Shown here in pieces: positions 36,251 through 47,939 of a stretch of 64,000 nucleotides of DNA (positions are counted from its first letter, which is position 1; every line of letters begins with the position of its first letter). The position numbers and the translations under genes are program-made. Source of the stretch: Zoroaster sp. YZ-2022 (Eukaryota; Echinodermata; Asteroidea; Forcipulatida; Zoroasteridae); contig CM055830.1 of the NCBI GenBank assembly GCA_029582265.1, positions 25,823,619 through 25,887,618 on the forward strand. Direction: 5' to 3'. The notes beneath the pieces are model-generated. The model saw only the letters and a list, made by a program, of their open reading frames with translations, was not told where the DNA came from and searched no databases.

Positions 36251-36888
36251 CAGTCCTTCAGATAAAAGTTCGGGACCTGGGACGTAACAAGTCAAAACAT
36301 CCTGGGAGTCTTCATTGCATGAAGATTTGACAATATCGGCAGTGTTCTGAGGGGATTCTACTTTATCTGCAGAGGTAGAATGAATTCGTCTGGTCGATAG
36401 GGGGATTACGTCGTCGACTTTGTTGAAATCGGACCACAGTTCACTCTTAGTGACACACTTGTCACAACCACCACAAGGTAGTTCAGTGAGGATGGTTCTA
36501 CCGTCGTAGCACGGGCACTCGTCAGGATCACACGGCACCCTAGAGAGGGCATCTGCATTGCCATGTTTCCAGTTCTTTAGATAAAAGTTCGGGACCTGGG
36601 ACGTAACAAGTCAAAACATCCTGGGAGTCTTCATTGCATGAAGATTTGACAATATCGGGAGTGTTCTGAGGGGATTCTACCTTATCTGCAGAGGTAGAAT
36701 GAATTCGTCTGGTCGATAGGGGGATTACGTCGTCGACTTTGTTGAAATCGGACCACAGTTCACTCTTAGTGACACACTTGTCACAACCACCACAAGGTAG
36801 TTCAGTGAGGATGGTTCTACCGTCGTAGCACGGGCACTCGTCAGGATCACACGGCACCCTAGAGAGGGCATCTGCATTGCCATGTTTC
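36251..36888. repeat. 319-bp tandem duplication inside gypsy pol
   Basis: 36251-36569 and 36570-36888 are almost identical. For example GATAAAAGTTCGGGACCTGG starts at 36261 and 36580, and TAGAGAGGGCATCTGCATTG at 36541 and 36860. Because 319 is not a multiple of three, the copy changes frame and breaks pol between RNase H and integrase. Confidence 0.92.
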
Positions 36889-37289
36889 TTTCCTGCACGG
36901 TATTCAATCTTAAAGTCAAACTGGGCCATAATCTCTAGCCATCGAGCTATTTGATCAACTGGATCTTTGAATGTCATTATCCATCTCAAAGCACTGTGGT
37001 CTGTGCGAATCTGTAACTGCTTGCCAAGCAAGTAGTGCCTAAAATACTGCACAAACGTAACAATAGCGAGTAGTTCACGTCTCGTCGTACAGTATCGCCG
37101 TTGAGGTTTGGTCATCGACCGGCTAGCATACGCTATCGGTCGCTCTTCTTCTTTCTGGGTTCGTTCGCACCACTGAATTTGTGACAGGGTGGCACCGATA
37201 CCGGTATCCGATGCATCAGTATCGATAATGAAAAGTCCGTCGTTGTCGGGGTACGACATAAGTTCATCACCTGTCAGTGCGGCTTTCAA
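36570..37289 (-). pseudogene. pol: Gypsy RNase H and following linker
   Basis: LFIIDTDASDTGIGATLSQI carries the first catalytic Asp, RELLAIVTFVQYFRHYLLG the Glu and RTDHSALRWIM the next Asp, all in one frame. KIEYRAGKKHGNADALSRVP ends the domain. The linker has a cysteine-rich CPCYDGRTILTELPCGGCDK. Translation then meets a 319-bp tandem copy of the linker in another frame. Confidence 0.85.
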
Positions 37290-37548
37290 TGTTTCGAACG
37301 CGGTTTGACAGTCAGGGGTCCACTTAAATATCTGTCCGGCCTCTAACAGACGATTTAAGGGACTGGCTATCGTCGAGAACTTCGCTATAAATCGACGATA
37401 GTAAGAACAGAGTCCAAGAAACGAGCGTACATCAGTGATATTCTTAGGTGTCGGCCAGTCTTGAACTGCAGCAACCTTGCTGGGATCTGGTTTAACACCA
37501 TCCTGGGTTATGGTGTGACCCAGAAAAGAACTTCATCACGGAAGAGCT

Positions 37549-38149
37549 TCACACTTGCTCGGTTTTAGTTTCAACCCGGCGTTTCGAGCCAGTTTCCGAA
37601 ACTTCTTCAAGACGCTGTATGTGCTCTTGAAATGTTGAGGATATGATGATGACGTCATCAAGATATATCAGCAAGGTTTTCCACTGTAACCCTTTAAGTA
37701 CAAGTTCCATGCAACGCTCGAACGTGCTCGGTGTGTTACAAAGTCCATATGGCATAGTGATGTATTCGTATAGGCCACTACGGGTCACGAACGCGGTTTT
37801 AGGACGGTCTTCCTCTTCATCTTAATCTGCCAGTAGCCTGACTGCAGATCAAGTGTGTTGAAAATCTTGCCTCCACTGAGGCAATCTAGGGCAGTCATCA
37901 ATCCGTGGTAACGGGTATGCGTCACGGCGCGTTACGTTATTTAACTTTCGGTAGTCGACACATGGGCGTGTCGTGCCATCTTTCTTTCGCACAAAACCAT
38001 TGGTGAAGCCCAGGGGATGTTGATTCTTGTATCACCCTGCCTTCAGTTGGCTTTTCCAGTATTTTCTCTTCCTCGCCCTGAAATGCTTTTTGGGGGCGTC
38101 TCTGGACGTATGGGGCGAGTGTGTCACCAGTGTCAATAGCGTGCTCCAC
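37549..38149 (-). pseudogene. pol: Gypsy reverse transcriptase, degraded
   Basis: Pieces in several frames: HAIDTGDTLAPYVQRRPQKA (upstream RT motif), [15 protein letters not shown] remains near 37940, and SGLYEYITMPYGLCNTPSTF followed by LLIYLDDVIIIS, the YLDD catalytic box. A stop or shift separates each. The thumb region near 37300-37540 also lacks a long frame. Confidence 0.8.
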
Positions 38150-38430
38150 TATTGCTGTTCGGCCTGAAGTCCTCAGCGGACTTTGAGAAAGTGTTCACAT
38201 GTCTTGTCAAAAGTTCCGCCAATGATTTTGTTGAGGAGAGGACAGATTTTTACAACCCTCTCATAGAGTTTTTCGAGGTTCTCGGACCATTTTTCGGGCC
38301 GTCACGGGGTTTGGGGCGTTGGGTGCGACTGAGGATGAAGATTTGCACGCATGCACTCTGCATACGCGCATCGCTCGATAGAGATGATCTGTTTTCGCGG
38401 ATCTCTTGTTCGTCTATGAGTTCAACTGCG

Positions 38431-39233
38431 TCAATCTCGCAGGTGTCCAATGACCGTACCCGCCCGGAGTTCAATGTTCTCTGGTGATCTGTTCATGAGC
38501 CGGACAGGTATACCGATATCTTGCCGCCTGGGGTCAACGAGGGAGCTGCCGACCACGATATTTTGATCAATGTTCTTTTTAACTGCTGCTTCTACCACAG
38601 CAAAGTTCGAGATGAGTTTATGAGTATCGGCTACGCCTTCTGCAATCCATTCACTGCAGGCTGGTACGGGGGTGTTTTCTTTCAATGAAATTGTCATTAC
38701 ATGGAGGTGAACCTTGACCGTCCACTGAACCCAAGTGCCAGCAATACGTATGCCGCGCCGTGCCTCAAGTATGCAGTCAAAGAAATACAAAAACAAAAAG
38801 TCATAGCCGAGGATTCCTTCATCCTTAATGGGAGCAACAAACGCGTCCCACTGGAATTGTTGTTCGCCAATACTAATGTCCATAGTGGCAATACCATCGA
38901 CTTCAATAAGTTCATTGTTCGCAGTTTCCAGTTTTACACATTCATGTGGGGACTTAAGTTGAGGGCGTTTTTCGGCGGGTATCATGCTGAAAAGCGCTGA
39001 GGAAATAATGGTCACTGCCGCCCCGTGTCTACTAAAAGTTCGGTATTTAAACCGTAAGTTTGTACTTGTAAAAATGCAGACATGCCTGTGAATGGCTGCC
39101 TGCCCATTCGGATAATGGATTGTTCACACGAGGGTTGGACCGATGCCAGGCCGGACGGCACGGTCCCTTCTAGTTTTCCGCTTGTGGGGGTTGGGTAGCG
39201 GTCGGCTCTTTCTTTGCCGCGTGTTGGGGGCAA
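38431..39233 (-). pseudogene. pol: Gypsy retropepsin-like protease
   Basis: LLVDTG, the aspartic active site, ends one frame at 39012. TIISSALFSMIP, directly following it in retropepsins, begins the next at 39015, so a small shift splits the active site region. ILGYDFLFLY is the conserved ILG-x-D motif. The C-terminal half (RLMNRSPENIELRAGTVIG) is the usual linker to the reverse transcriptase. Confidence 0.8.
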
Positions 39234-40387
39234 CTATTGGCAAAGTGGCCGAGTTCGCCACAGTTATAGCAGGTCACATTGGTCGCCTTTGACTGTGCAC
39301 TATTCTTATTTTTGGAATCAGGGGCTTTGTTTCTGCCGGTTGAACGATTGTCTTTAATTAATCGAACTATTCCGGTTAGTCGGCGATCGATATTCTCTGT
39401 GAACTGAGACATTTGTTTTTGAGTAACATAGTCGGTCTCTGTTACTGGGCTTTGGAGGATGGGGGCTTGGTTTGCGGTTGGACGGTATGGACACGAAGGA
39501 ATTTTAGCTGGGTTTACGCTTACCCGCAAACTCATGAAATTTTCCACGGCCGTCCTCGCCTCCTCTAATGTCTTTGGGTTTGTCATTCCAATGGACACTA
39601 CAGTTTGTTGGTCAGGAGCCTTGAGAAAGTGACAGAGGGCGATACTTTCTCGTGTGCCAGCATCTGCTGTAGGATACCCTCGCATCACTAGGCGGCGTAT
39701 GTCTGCAACATACTCGGTCAGGCTATCTTTGGTGAAATTTCTTGCTTTCGAGCATAGAAAGCCAAGTGTTCTGGGGAGGCGTTCGGCAAACCGGCTTTCC
39801 AGAGCGGCGACTAGTTTGTCGAAGTCCTCAACGGTGGATGGGGTCCGGTTGTTGGAAGACAAATTCAGCAGCTTCCTTTAAGGCTGCTGACGAGGCGAAA
39901 CTTCTTTCCGCCGCAGACCATCCGCAGACCTCTGCTAGGCTCATGAAGGGGCGGATGAATCCTTCCCATGCCATTGTACTGTTGAATTCACCTTTGCTCA
40001 GGCAAGGAACATCAAACATTTTTCTTGGATGTGGGTACGGGTGCTGGTGAAACTGGTTTGTCTAAAAGTTCATTCATGATGTTCTTGACTGCATGGGGAA
40101 CTTGAACAATGGGGGTCTGGGTGTACGGGGGAGTCATCGGTGAGCGCCGGTGATTTGTCAGATTGAGACGAGGGTGTCCCGGACAGAGAGGGCGCACTCG
40201 ACTTAGTCAGTGCTGCTGCCCTTTGCTCGGCCTCCACTGCACGTTTCTCTGCCTGCTTTAGCTGTTCTCTGAGGGTCTCCAGCTGGGTCTCGTCACTGCC
40301 TAGTGACACAGACGCAAATGACGTTTCGAGGTCGCCGGCTGCTGCTGAGGCACTTAGCCTACGGGATTTACGAAACTTTTTAGGCAT
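39170..40387 (-). pseudogene. gag: Gypsy gag
   Basis: It starts MPKKFRKSRRLSASAAAGDL at 40387. A short coiled-coil segment with repeated EQ/EKRA follows (about residues 30-60) and then a Ser/Pro linker. The frame shifts near 40190 and 40015. The capsid-like part includes FDVPCLSKGEFNSTMAWEGF and, in the frame 39862-39170, LTEYVADIRRLVMRGYP. One CCHC zinc knuckle CYNCGELGHFANSC lies near residue 197 of that frame. At least three frames are needed to cover gag. Confidence 0.8.
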
Positions 40388-40590
40388 GTTGTTTTTGGGT
40401 ACACTTTACTGGAAATGGAGACTAGAAGGTCATAGACTATTGTTCATTGATACGTGAAGTGAAGGCGGTGGTGCTTATTCTAACAGACTGGCTAACATTG
40501 GCATTATGGTCGTGCCGGGGTTTAAATATAACTAAGTGTTCATAGAAGTGTTCATAAAAGTTCTCATATCGATAGAGTGTTAAAGTTTGT

Positions 40591-40608
40591 ATCCCACCGC
40601 TGCCACCA
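40591..40608 (-). promoter_or_regulatory. Gypsy primer binding site for tRNA-Leu
   Basis: The plus strand reads ATCCCACCGCTGCCACCA, identical to the 3' end of common metazoan tRNA-Leu including CCA. One base separates it from the LTR. Confidence 0.85.
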
Positions 40609-40609
40609 G

Positions 40610-41875
40610 TGTTGCATTCCCCACTTTCGTGGGTCAACAAATAATAGTCGGACACAAACTTTGTTGTGACAATCTCAATCAATGGGGTTGGTTTATTATT
40701 AACATCACTATTTAACAATGGCACTAGTAACATGTATGACAGGAGTGGTAGCGTATAGGTACATGTCAATAGTTAAACTTATATACTTGTGCTAAGTTCC
40801 GAATATCAGTTGTGTACGAATACCAACTATTGGGTACAGTCATGCGGGGACCATCGTTCGTTCATGCGGCTTGTCACTAGGCATACGGTACGGGCACTGC
40901 CATACCAAGAGACGCGCTGGTCGGTCTCTACGACGGGGACCACCGGGGCTTGACTACACGGGGTGTCTGGACGGGGCCAGAGTGTGTATCAGACCGCACA
41001 GCTACATGTAGGCGAACCAATGGCCATATCGACGCCCTCTGCACCATTGGTTCGCCGAACGAGGCTCTGGACCGTAATAGTTCGGTATATCGCACTGTCA
41101 TGGATCGGATCGGATCGAGTCGCATAGATTTCAATCGGAACCGCACTACCGCTGAGATCAGGAAATCTTTGGGGATTATATAGAAATCTGGGGCCTAGGA
41201 AATGAATAAAACATTAGCTCACTTTAGCGTCTTAGCCAATGAGAAGCTTGGCTCAAGTGTCTAAGGGTAGAAACGTGTGCAAAATCATGACATACAACAG
41301 GTCCCTTGTTCCATATAAGGTAAGGTATTTGACGAAAGTGAAGTGATCGACAACTTAGAAAGGAGGGCGTGTTCAAGGGGAAAATGCTTACCGGGCATGT
41401 TAAGCTATTTGCTTGGATGCTAAGTTATTACTGCATGAGGGGAACAGCGGCTGTGCTTGGGTAGGGAGCACTACACGCGGGCCACGGCTAATGACTGAGC
41501 GGGTCAGTCACGGTGACTGTTTGGCCGTGGTTCACCCACGAACCGTGTTCGGTGTGAAGGGTGGACCGAGGAAAGTATTCGGGAAAATAGACTAAGTCAA
41601 GGACGGCTCCAAGCCACGTGGCGGGAGGGTGTGGCACGCACGCAAGGCTCTCGCTGGTGTTGCATTATGCATTGCGTTAGCGCTGGATATGCATGAGCAA
41701 AAGTAGCGTCCTTGTATGGATTGCATATTCATAGCGGACAATCGAGGGTCCGGGGAAACAACCCTGGGACTTAGACTGCTTGAAATTGCATCGTAAGCAA
41801 AAATATTGGAAGTGGAAGAAGTGAAATACAGAGGGTACTAATATTTATCAAAATCAAAGGGTAAGATTCGTAACA
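40610..41875 (-). repeat. Gypsy 5' LTR
   Basis: 1266 bp, beginning TGTTGCATTCCCCACTTTCG and ending GGTAAGATTCGTAACA on the plus strand. It has no internal insertion and serves as the reference for the other LTR and for the solo LTR at 44881-46124. Confidence 0.92.
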
Positions 41876-42248
41876 GTATACTTGTACATTCTAATCCATA
41901 TTACCTGACCTTTCAAGACCGTCTGTGTAGTTGTTGTCCTTTGTCTGTGTTATTCCATTGTTGGTTTAGTAATGGTTGTTTTTCTTTATATTTTGTTCAC
42001 TGGTGGCTTGACCACGGCCCTTCATGGTTCATTCAACTTTATTTTTATCTCTGTCTCAATGCGCGTGCATGTTATCAAGGACCATTGCCTACAAGCTTTG
42101 CTTCATCAATGGATCCTCTCTGCAGTATAACTTTTGCTTTGCATCTATTCTTTAATTTTCCAGTAATATTTTCTTGTACTTGACTTCTCTTGATTGATAT
42201 TGTCATTACTGTTTTGATACTGTGGAAAATAAATGAACCTACTTGAAC
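41876..42248 (+). mobile_element. 3' untranslated end of the interrupted LINE
   Basis: This follows the gypsy target duplication GTAT. It is T- and C-rich, non-coding, and ends GGAAAATAAATGAACCTACT then TGAACC, a plausible LINE 3' terminus. Together with 30405-31879 it makes one LINE split by the gypsy element. Confidence 0.6.
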
Positions 42249-43156
42249 CCCGTTGAGTAAAATTTCAAATTAAAAACAATTGATAACAAAACAACTCGGC
42301 AAATCATCAGTGCTTAGAAACACAATATATTTGCAGTCGGCAAACCCTTGCTCTATAGTACCTTCATTTAGATGCTTCATTTGCCGACTGAGGCTCTAAA
42401 TGCCAACTGACAAAAATGATTGATGGTGTTACACCCCACCCCCCCCCCCCCCACTACGCTCGCTACGACCCTGCCTGCCTATAGTATTTATGTCAGTCAC
42501 ATGATTACAGGGCTCATGAGGCAGCATACCCCCCCCCCTCCCCAATGTCTGAGACAAAAATATCAGAATCCCATCGGCGTGCAAAATCATGGGAAACCAA
42601 AACAGCAGGGTACAACAATGAAAACAAGTGGAAATATGAACTCTCCTCTGCCCTGTACTCACTCATGCATACATTACTTTAACTATTTATATTCCGTGAG
42701 TCTGGCTATTTCACCTGCAAATTTGTTTTAATCGGTTGACTTCAATTTATTTGTGGAGAAGTTTGCTTTAAAATGATATTGTTATCGACAAAATAATTTA
42801 CTGAAGCATTGTTAAACTGTCAGTAGCTTACGTTTCGTTTTTATTTACTTTTCAACTGCAGAAAAGGTCCATAGTGTGCAATACGTTTCGACTCAAGCAG
42901 TGTATTTCGTACAAATGAAAGAAATTACCAATCGATGTAAAAGGAAAGAAATTTTTTTCAACTGAGACTTTAGGCTCTCACCGAATAATTTACCAAAAGC
43001 TTTGTTAACCCGTATGTTATCAACCAATAATGAATATAACACACAAAGTTATATATTCATTAACCTCACTTTATTACGGTACTCTTTATCTATTCCCCTG
43101 TAAATTACTTGGTGAGATGACTTAATTGAAAGTATTATTACAAATGTACTGAAAGG
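42249..43156. other. Intergenic DNA with a hairpin and C-runs
   Basis: No gene. GCAGTCGGCAAA at about 42336 and TTTGCCGACTG at about 42381 form an inverted pair. Two C-runs flank 42430-42545. The block is AT-rich beyond 42700. Confidence 0.6.
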
Positions 43157-44753
43157 GAATGCACAAAATTTGTTGTTGGCAAACTGTTTCTATGAGTATG
43201 CTTTACCTCTTTGAATCAAGATATACATACAAGGTACATCATTGGTAATGTTGGCTAAATCCGTTCTATGAGTATGCTTACCTCTTTTGAATCCAGATAT
43301 ACATACAAGGTACAGCATTGGTAATGTTGGCCAAACTGCTTCTATGAGTATGCTGCTTACTCTTTCTTGAATCAAGATATACACAAGGTACATCATTGGT
43401 AATGTTGGCCAAACTGCTTCATGAGTACGCTTACTCTCTTGAATCAAGATATACATACAAGGTACAGCATTGGTAATGTTGGCTAAACTGCTCCTATGAG
43501 TATGCTTACTTTGAATCCAGATATATTGCCAAGGTACATCATTGGTAATGTTGGCCAAACTGTTTCTATGAGTATGCTTACTCTTGAATCAAGATATACA
43601 TACAAGGTACATCATTGGCAATGTTGGCCAAACTGCTTCTATAGTATGCTTTACTCTCTTTGAATAAAGATATACATACAACGTACAGTATTGCAGCTGC
43701 GTTGGCCAAACTGATTCTATGAGTATGAGTATGCTTACTCTCTTTGAATCAAGATATACATACAAGGTACAACATTGGTAATGTTGACAAAAACTGCTTC
43801 GTGAGTATGCTTACTTTGAATCAAGATATACGTACAAGGTTACAACATTGGTAATGTTACAACTGCTTCTGTGAGTATGTTTACTCTTTCAATCAAGATA
43901 TACATACAAGGTACATCATTGGTAATGTTGGCAAAATCCGTTTGTGAGTATGTTTACTCTTTGAATCAAGATATGCACACAGGTACATCATTGGTAATGT
44001 TGGCAAAACTGCTTCTATGAGTATGCTTACCTCTTTGAATCAAGATATGCATACAAGGTCCATTGGTAATGTTGACAAAACTGCTTCTATGAGTATGCTT
44101 ACTCTCTTTGAATCAAGATATACATAGGCTCACAAGGTACAACATTGGTAATGTTGGCCAAATCCGTTTCTATGAGTATGCTTACTCTTTGAACTGGGTG
44201 ATATATACAAGGGGTCAGCATTGGTACAGCACAAATCCGTTTAAGTGAGTATGCTTACTCTCTTTGAATCAAGATATACATACAAGGTACAACATTGGTA
44301 ATGTTACAAATTGTTTCTATGAGTATGCTACTCTCTTTGAACTGATATACATAGGCCTGCTAAGGTACAACATTGGTAATGTTGGCCAAACTGCTTCTAT
44401 GAGTATGTTTACTCTTTGAATCAAGATATACATACAACGTACATCATTGGTAATGTTGGCCAAACTGCTTCTATGAGTACGCTTACTCTTTGAATCAAGA
44501 TATGCATACAAATCATTGGTAATGTTGGCAAAACTGCTTCTATGAGTATGCTTTTACTTCTTGAATCAAGATATACATACATTTAATAATCAATTTGTGA
44601 ACATTTCATGAAAAGTTTTTAAAATGTGCATATGTTTCGTGTTTTTTTCTAAATAAAAAGCAATCCAGGCAGAAGCTATGTGTTTTGGCTAACAATTTGG
44701 TTATTTGGTAATCGGGTAATTTGCAAAAGTTGTACATTCCCTTTTAACGAAAC
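43157..44753 (+). repeat. M copy: 76-bp satellite array (43172-44590) with TIR-like borders
   Basis: About 18 copies of the 76-bp unit, with many small indels. The left border reads AAAGGGAATGCACAAAATTTG. The right border read on the minus strand is AAAGGGAATGTACAACTTTTG, so about 17 of 20 terminal bases pair as an inverted repeat. In L and R the right border is present (15474-15488 in L) but the left border is absent and the array abuts other DNA. Confidence 0.8.
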
Positions 44754-47130
44754 CAAAATTACAAGAAATAAGGATTCACACGGAACATGACATCCTGTCT
44801 AAATATATTCCAGAGAGGGCGTTTTCATCAACAGCACCATTACGTATAGAGAGATTACTCAGACTTGACATGTAATGTACCGTTACGAATCTTACCCTTT
44901 GATTTTGATAAATATTAGCAACCCTTATAGTTCACTTCTTCCACTTCAATATTTTGCTGACGATGCAATTTCAAGCAGTCTAAGTCCCAGGGTTGTTTCC
45001 CGGACCTCGATTGTCCGCGAATATGCAATCCATACAAGGACGCTACTTTTGCTCATGCATAATGCAACACCAGCGAGAGCCCTGTGTGTGCCACCCCTCC
45101 GCCACGTGGCTTGGAGCCGTCCTTTGGACTTAGTCTATTTTCCGAATACTTTCTCGGGTCCACCCTTCACACCGAACACGGTTCGTGGGTGAACCACGCC
45201 AAACTGTCACCGTGACTGACCCGCTCAGTCATTAGCCGTGCCCGCGTGTAGTGCTCCCTAACCCAAGCACAGCCGCTGTTCCCCTCATGCAGTAATAGCT
45301 AGCATCCAAGCAAAATAGCTTAACATGCCCAGTAAGCATTTTCCCCTTGAACACGCCCTCCTTTCTAAGTTGTCGATCACTTCACTTTCGTCAAATACCT
45401 TATATGGAACAAGGACCTGTTGTATACCCCGATTTTGCACACGTTTCTACCCTTAGACGCGGAAGCCAAGCTTCTCATTGGCTAAGACGCTAAAGTAGGC
45501 TTATGTTTTATTCATTCCTAGGTCCCCAGACTTCTATATAATCCCCAAGATTTCCTGATCTCAGCGAGAAGTGCGGTTCCGAATGAAATCTATGCGACTC
45601 GATCCGATCCATGACAGTGCGATATACCGAACTATTACAGTGCAGTGCCTCGTTCGTTAAACCAATGGTGCAGGCGTCGATATGGCCATTGGTTCACCAC
45701 GTAGCTATGCGGTCTGATACACACGGTCTGGCCCCTGTACAGACACCCTGGTGTAGCAAGCCCAGGTGGTCCCCGTCGTAGTAGACCGTGACCAGCCGCC
45801 CGTCTTTCTCGACGTAGCGAGTGCCCTGTACCGTATGCCGAGTTGACAGCCGCATGAACGAACGATGGTCCCCACTGACTGTACCCAATAGTTGGTATTC
45901 GTACACCCCATTCGGAACTTAGCACAAGTATATAAGTTTTAATCTATTGACATGTAGCCACTATACGCTACCACTCCTGGGTCATACATGTTACTAGTGC
46001 CTGTTATTATTACAGTTAAATAGTGATGTTAATAATAAACCAAACCCCATTGATTGAGATTGTCACAACAAAGTTTGTGTTCCGACTATTATTTGTTGAC
46101 CCACGAAAGTGGAGGAATGCAACAGTTACTATAATCACATTGGACGACTACGCCTCAGTGTACATACAACCTGGGGAACAGAAAGTGACAACGAGGCGGC
46201 AGCGAACATTTTGAGTCCACAGAAGTCTGACCAGGAAAAACCTTCCACTTAATCATATCTTCATGAAAAACCTATTACATGTATGTTACATTTAAATTTG
46301 TTTTCCTTTTCAAATTCCTCTTTCTAACATTTGAGAAATCGTGTCTACTTTATGATGATGACAAACATTCATGTTGATGTCATCCCATCAAAATATAACA
46401 TATTGTGATGACTGCCTTTGTAAACAACAACACAAGCTTTTCCCTTTCCATTGTTTGACATTAACTTTTATGTAAATAAGTCATGCTATATTATGTGTCA
46501 TCATTTATATTACAGCAATTTGAGTAAATATATTTCCACTACGATTATTTACAAAATAAGATTTGATCGTATCATTTTTGTCCTTTAACCTTTCCACTTT
46601 CTTGAGAAAACAATGTAACAATTTAAACCAATTCATCCTGTTTGAGCACCGAATATATTACAAATTGTCTATTGGCGCATTTGACTTACATGCACATAGT
46701 TTAATGCTTTTTTCTAACATTGCAACGATCGGGTAGTAACATTTACATTTCATTATTATTTGTTTACAATGCAACAACTTATACTTGTCTCTGAACTAAT
46801 TTGATAAAGTTAAACAACCAATGACAGTTTGTATTTTATTGTTTGCGAATATTTTCTGGCACCCTTTCTAGCATGTACAAACAAAATGTGGAAGCTATTA
46901 GTTATACTCTATACACGGCTTTCAATGTAAAATCACACAACCATGTTTAATTTTCGAAGGTCTGCTTTGTAAGCAAGCCTTTTGAAAAAAGATTTCACAC
47001 ATGAACATTTACAAGTGCTGTCCAATTTGTCGTCAGTTGTCAGTAAAAAACTTTTGAAAAGTGGGAAGGATGACATGAGGGGGTTGCCATTGAGGTCATT
47101 AAATGCTGCTTAAAATGTAGATTAAATATT
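44754..47130 (+). repeat. M copy flank, direct duplicate of L 15490-15577 plus 24475-25600
   Basis: It runs collinear with L but lacks the BEL insertion. It carries a solo gypsy LTR instead and lacks the (TA)n microsatellite. Homology ends near GGTCATTAAATGCTGCTT at about 47110. From 47130 to 47940 the DNA is AT-rich, with no gene seen. Confidence 0.8.
44881..46124 (+). repeat. Solo LTR of the same gypsy family, opposite orientation
   Basis: From GTTACGAATCTTACCCTTTG to GGAGGAATGCAACA, it matches the gypsy LTR in reverse complement with many small differences and no SINE. The flanks are GTAC (44877-44880) and GTTAC; the empty R and L sites read CATGTACTTTTATCAC. This supports a 4-bp GTAC duplication with one later change. 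The internal region was lost, as expected from LTR-LTR recombination. Confidence 0.85.
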
Positions 47131-47939
47131 TTTAAAAATTACTTTATTGGGGAGGGATATGTTGACAATTTTGGATGTCACCATTTAAGAAAATTAATAA
47201 CAAATTCTTATTGTAACATCTTAAAGCACAATCACTATTAAAAGCTACATAAAATGCCCCAATTTTTTTCCCCTTCAAACTCCTAAACTTCGTAAATTTG
47301 TAGGACCTTGGAAATGTTTTTCCGGAATATTCGGGGAAAATTGTTTCTATACTAAAATGATTAAGACAAAAATTTAATGGGATTTCCTCGTTTCTCACAA
47401 AAAAGAAAGGTAAACACAATATATTTTCCCTAAATCAAATAATTTCCATTTAACAGTTTTAAACAAAATTACAATAAGCCCCTCTTTCCCCACAACAGAC
47501 CTATTTAAGTTTAAGAAATTTTTAATTTAAATTTTTAATTTAATCTTAATGGAGGCTTTCGTTGTAACCTCAGATTGTTATTGGCTTTTAAAAATTAATC
47601 AACACAAAGTTAATACATTGATGAATAAAAAACAATTTTTTATTTTTTGATTGAAGTTTTTGTAAATGCCATTAGTTTTGAATTTTGAACTACCATTTAA
47701 AAAGGGGTCATTGACGTCCAATAGGTACCCCACGAAGCATAGGGGGTAAAGCTCAAAAAGGAAATGCCAAAGTTTGTCTGACATTTCAGTCTAATTTTCG
47801 AAGGATCAATGGTGATTGGAGTTAAGGAAAGCCCTGCTGAAAAGTGGTGAAACCCCTCAAAATCTTGGGTAATTTTCATTCCCGCCCCCCATTCAAAAGC
47901 AAGACAACTCTCTTGGAAGGGGAAGCGTTAATAACAGTT

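Larger units (their letters stand above)
31880..41875 (-). mobile_element. Ty3/gypsy LTR retrotransposon, nested in a LINE
   Basis: A 10 kb element read on the minus strand, bounded by LTRs with TGTT...AACA ends and flanked by a 4-bp duplication GTAT (31876-31879, 41876-41879). The order gag, protease, RT, RNase H, integrase is that of Ty3/gypsy. The primer site matches the 3' end of tRNA-Leu. The LTRs differ at many positions and indels, so the insertion is older than the BEL element. All reading frames are broken. Confidence 0.93.
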
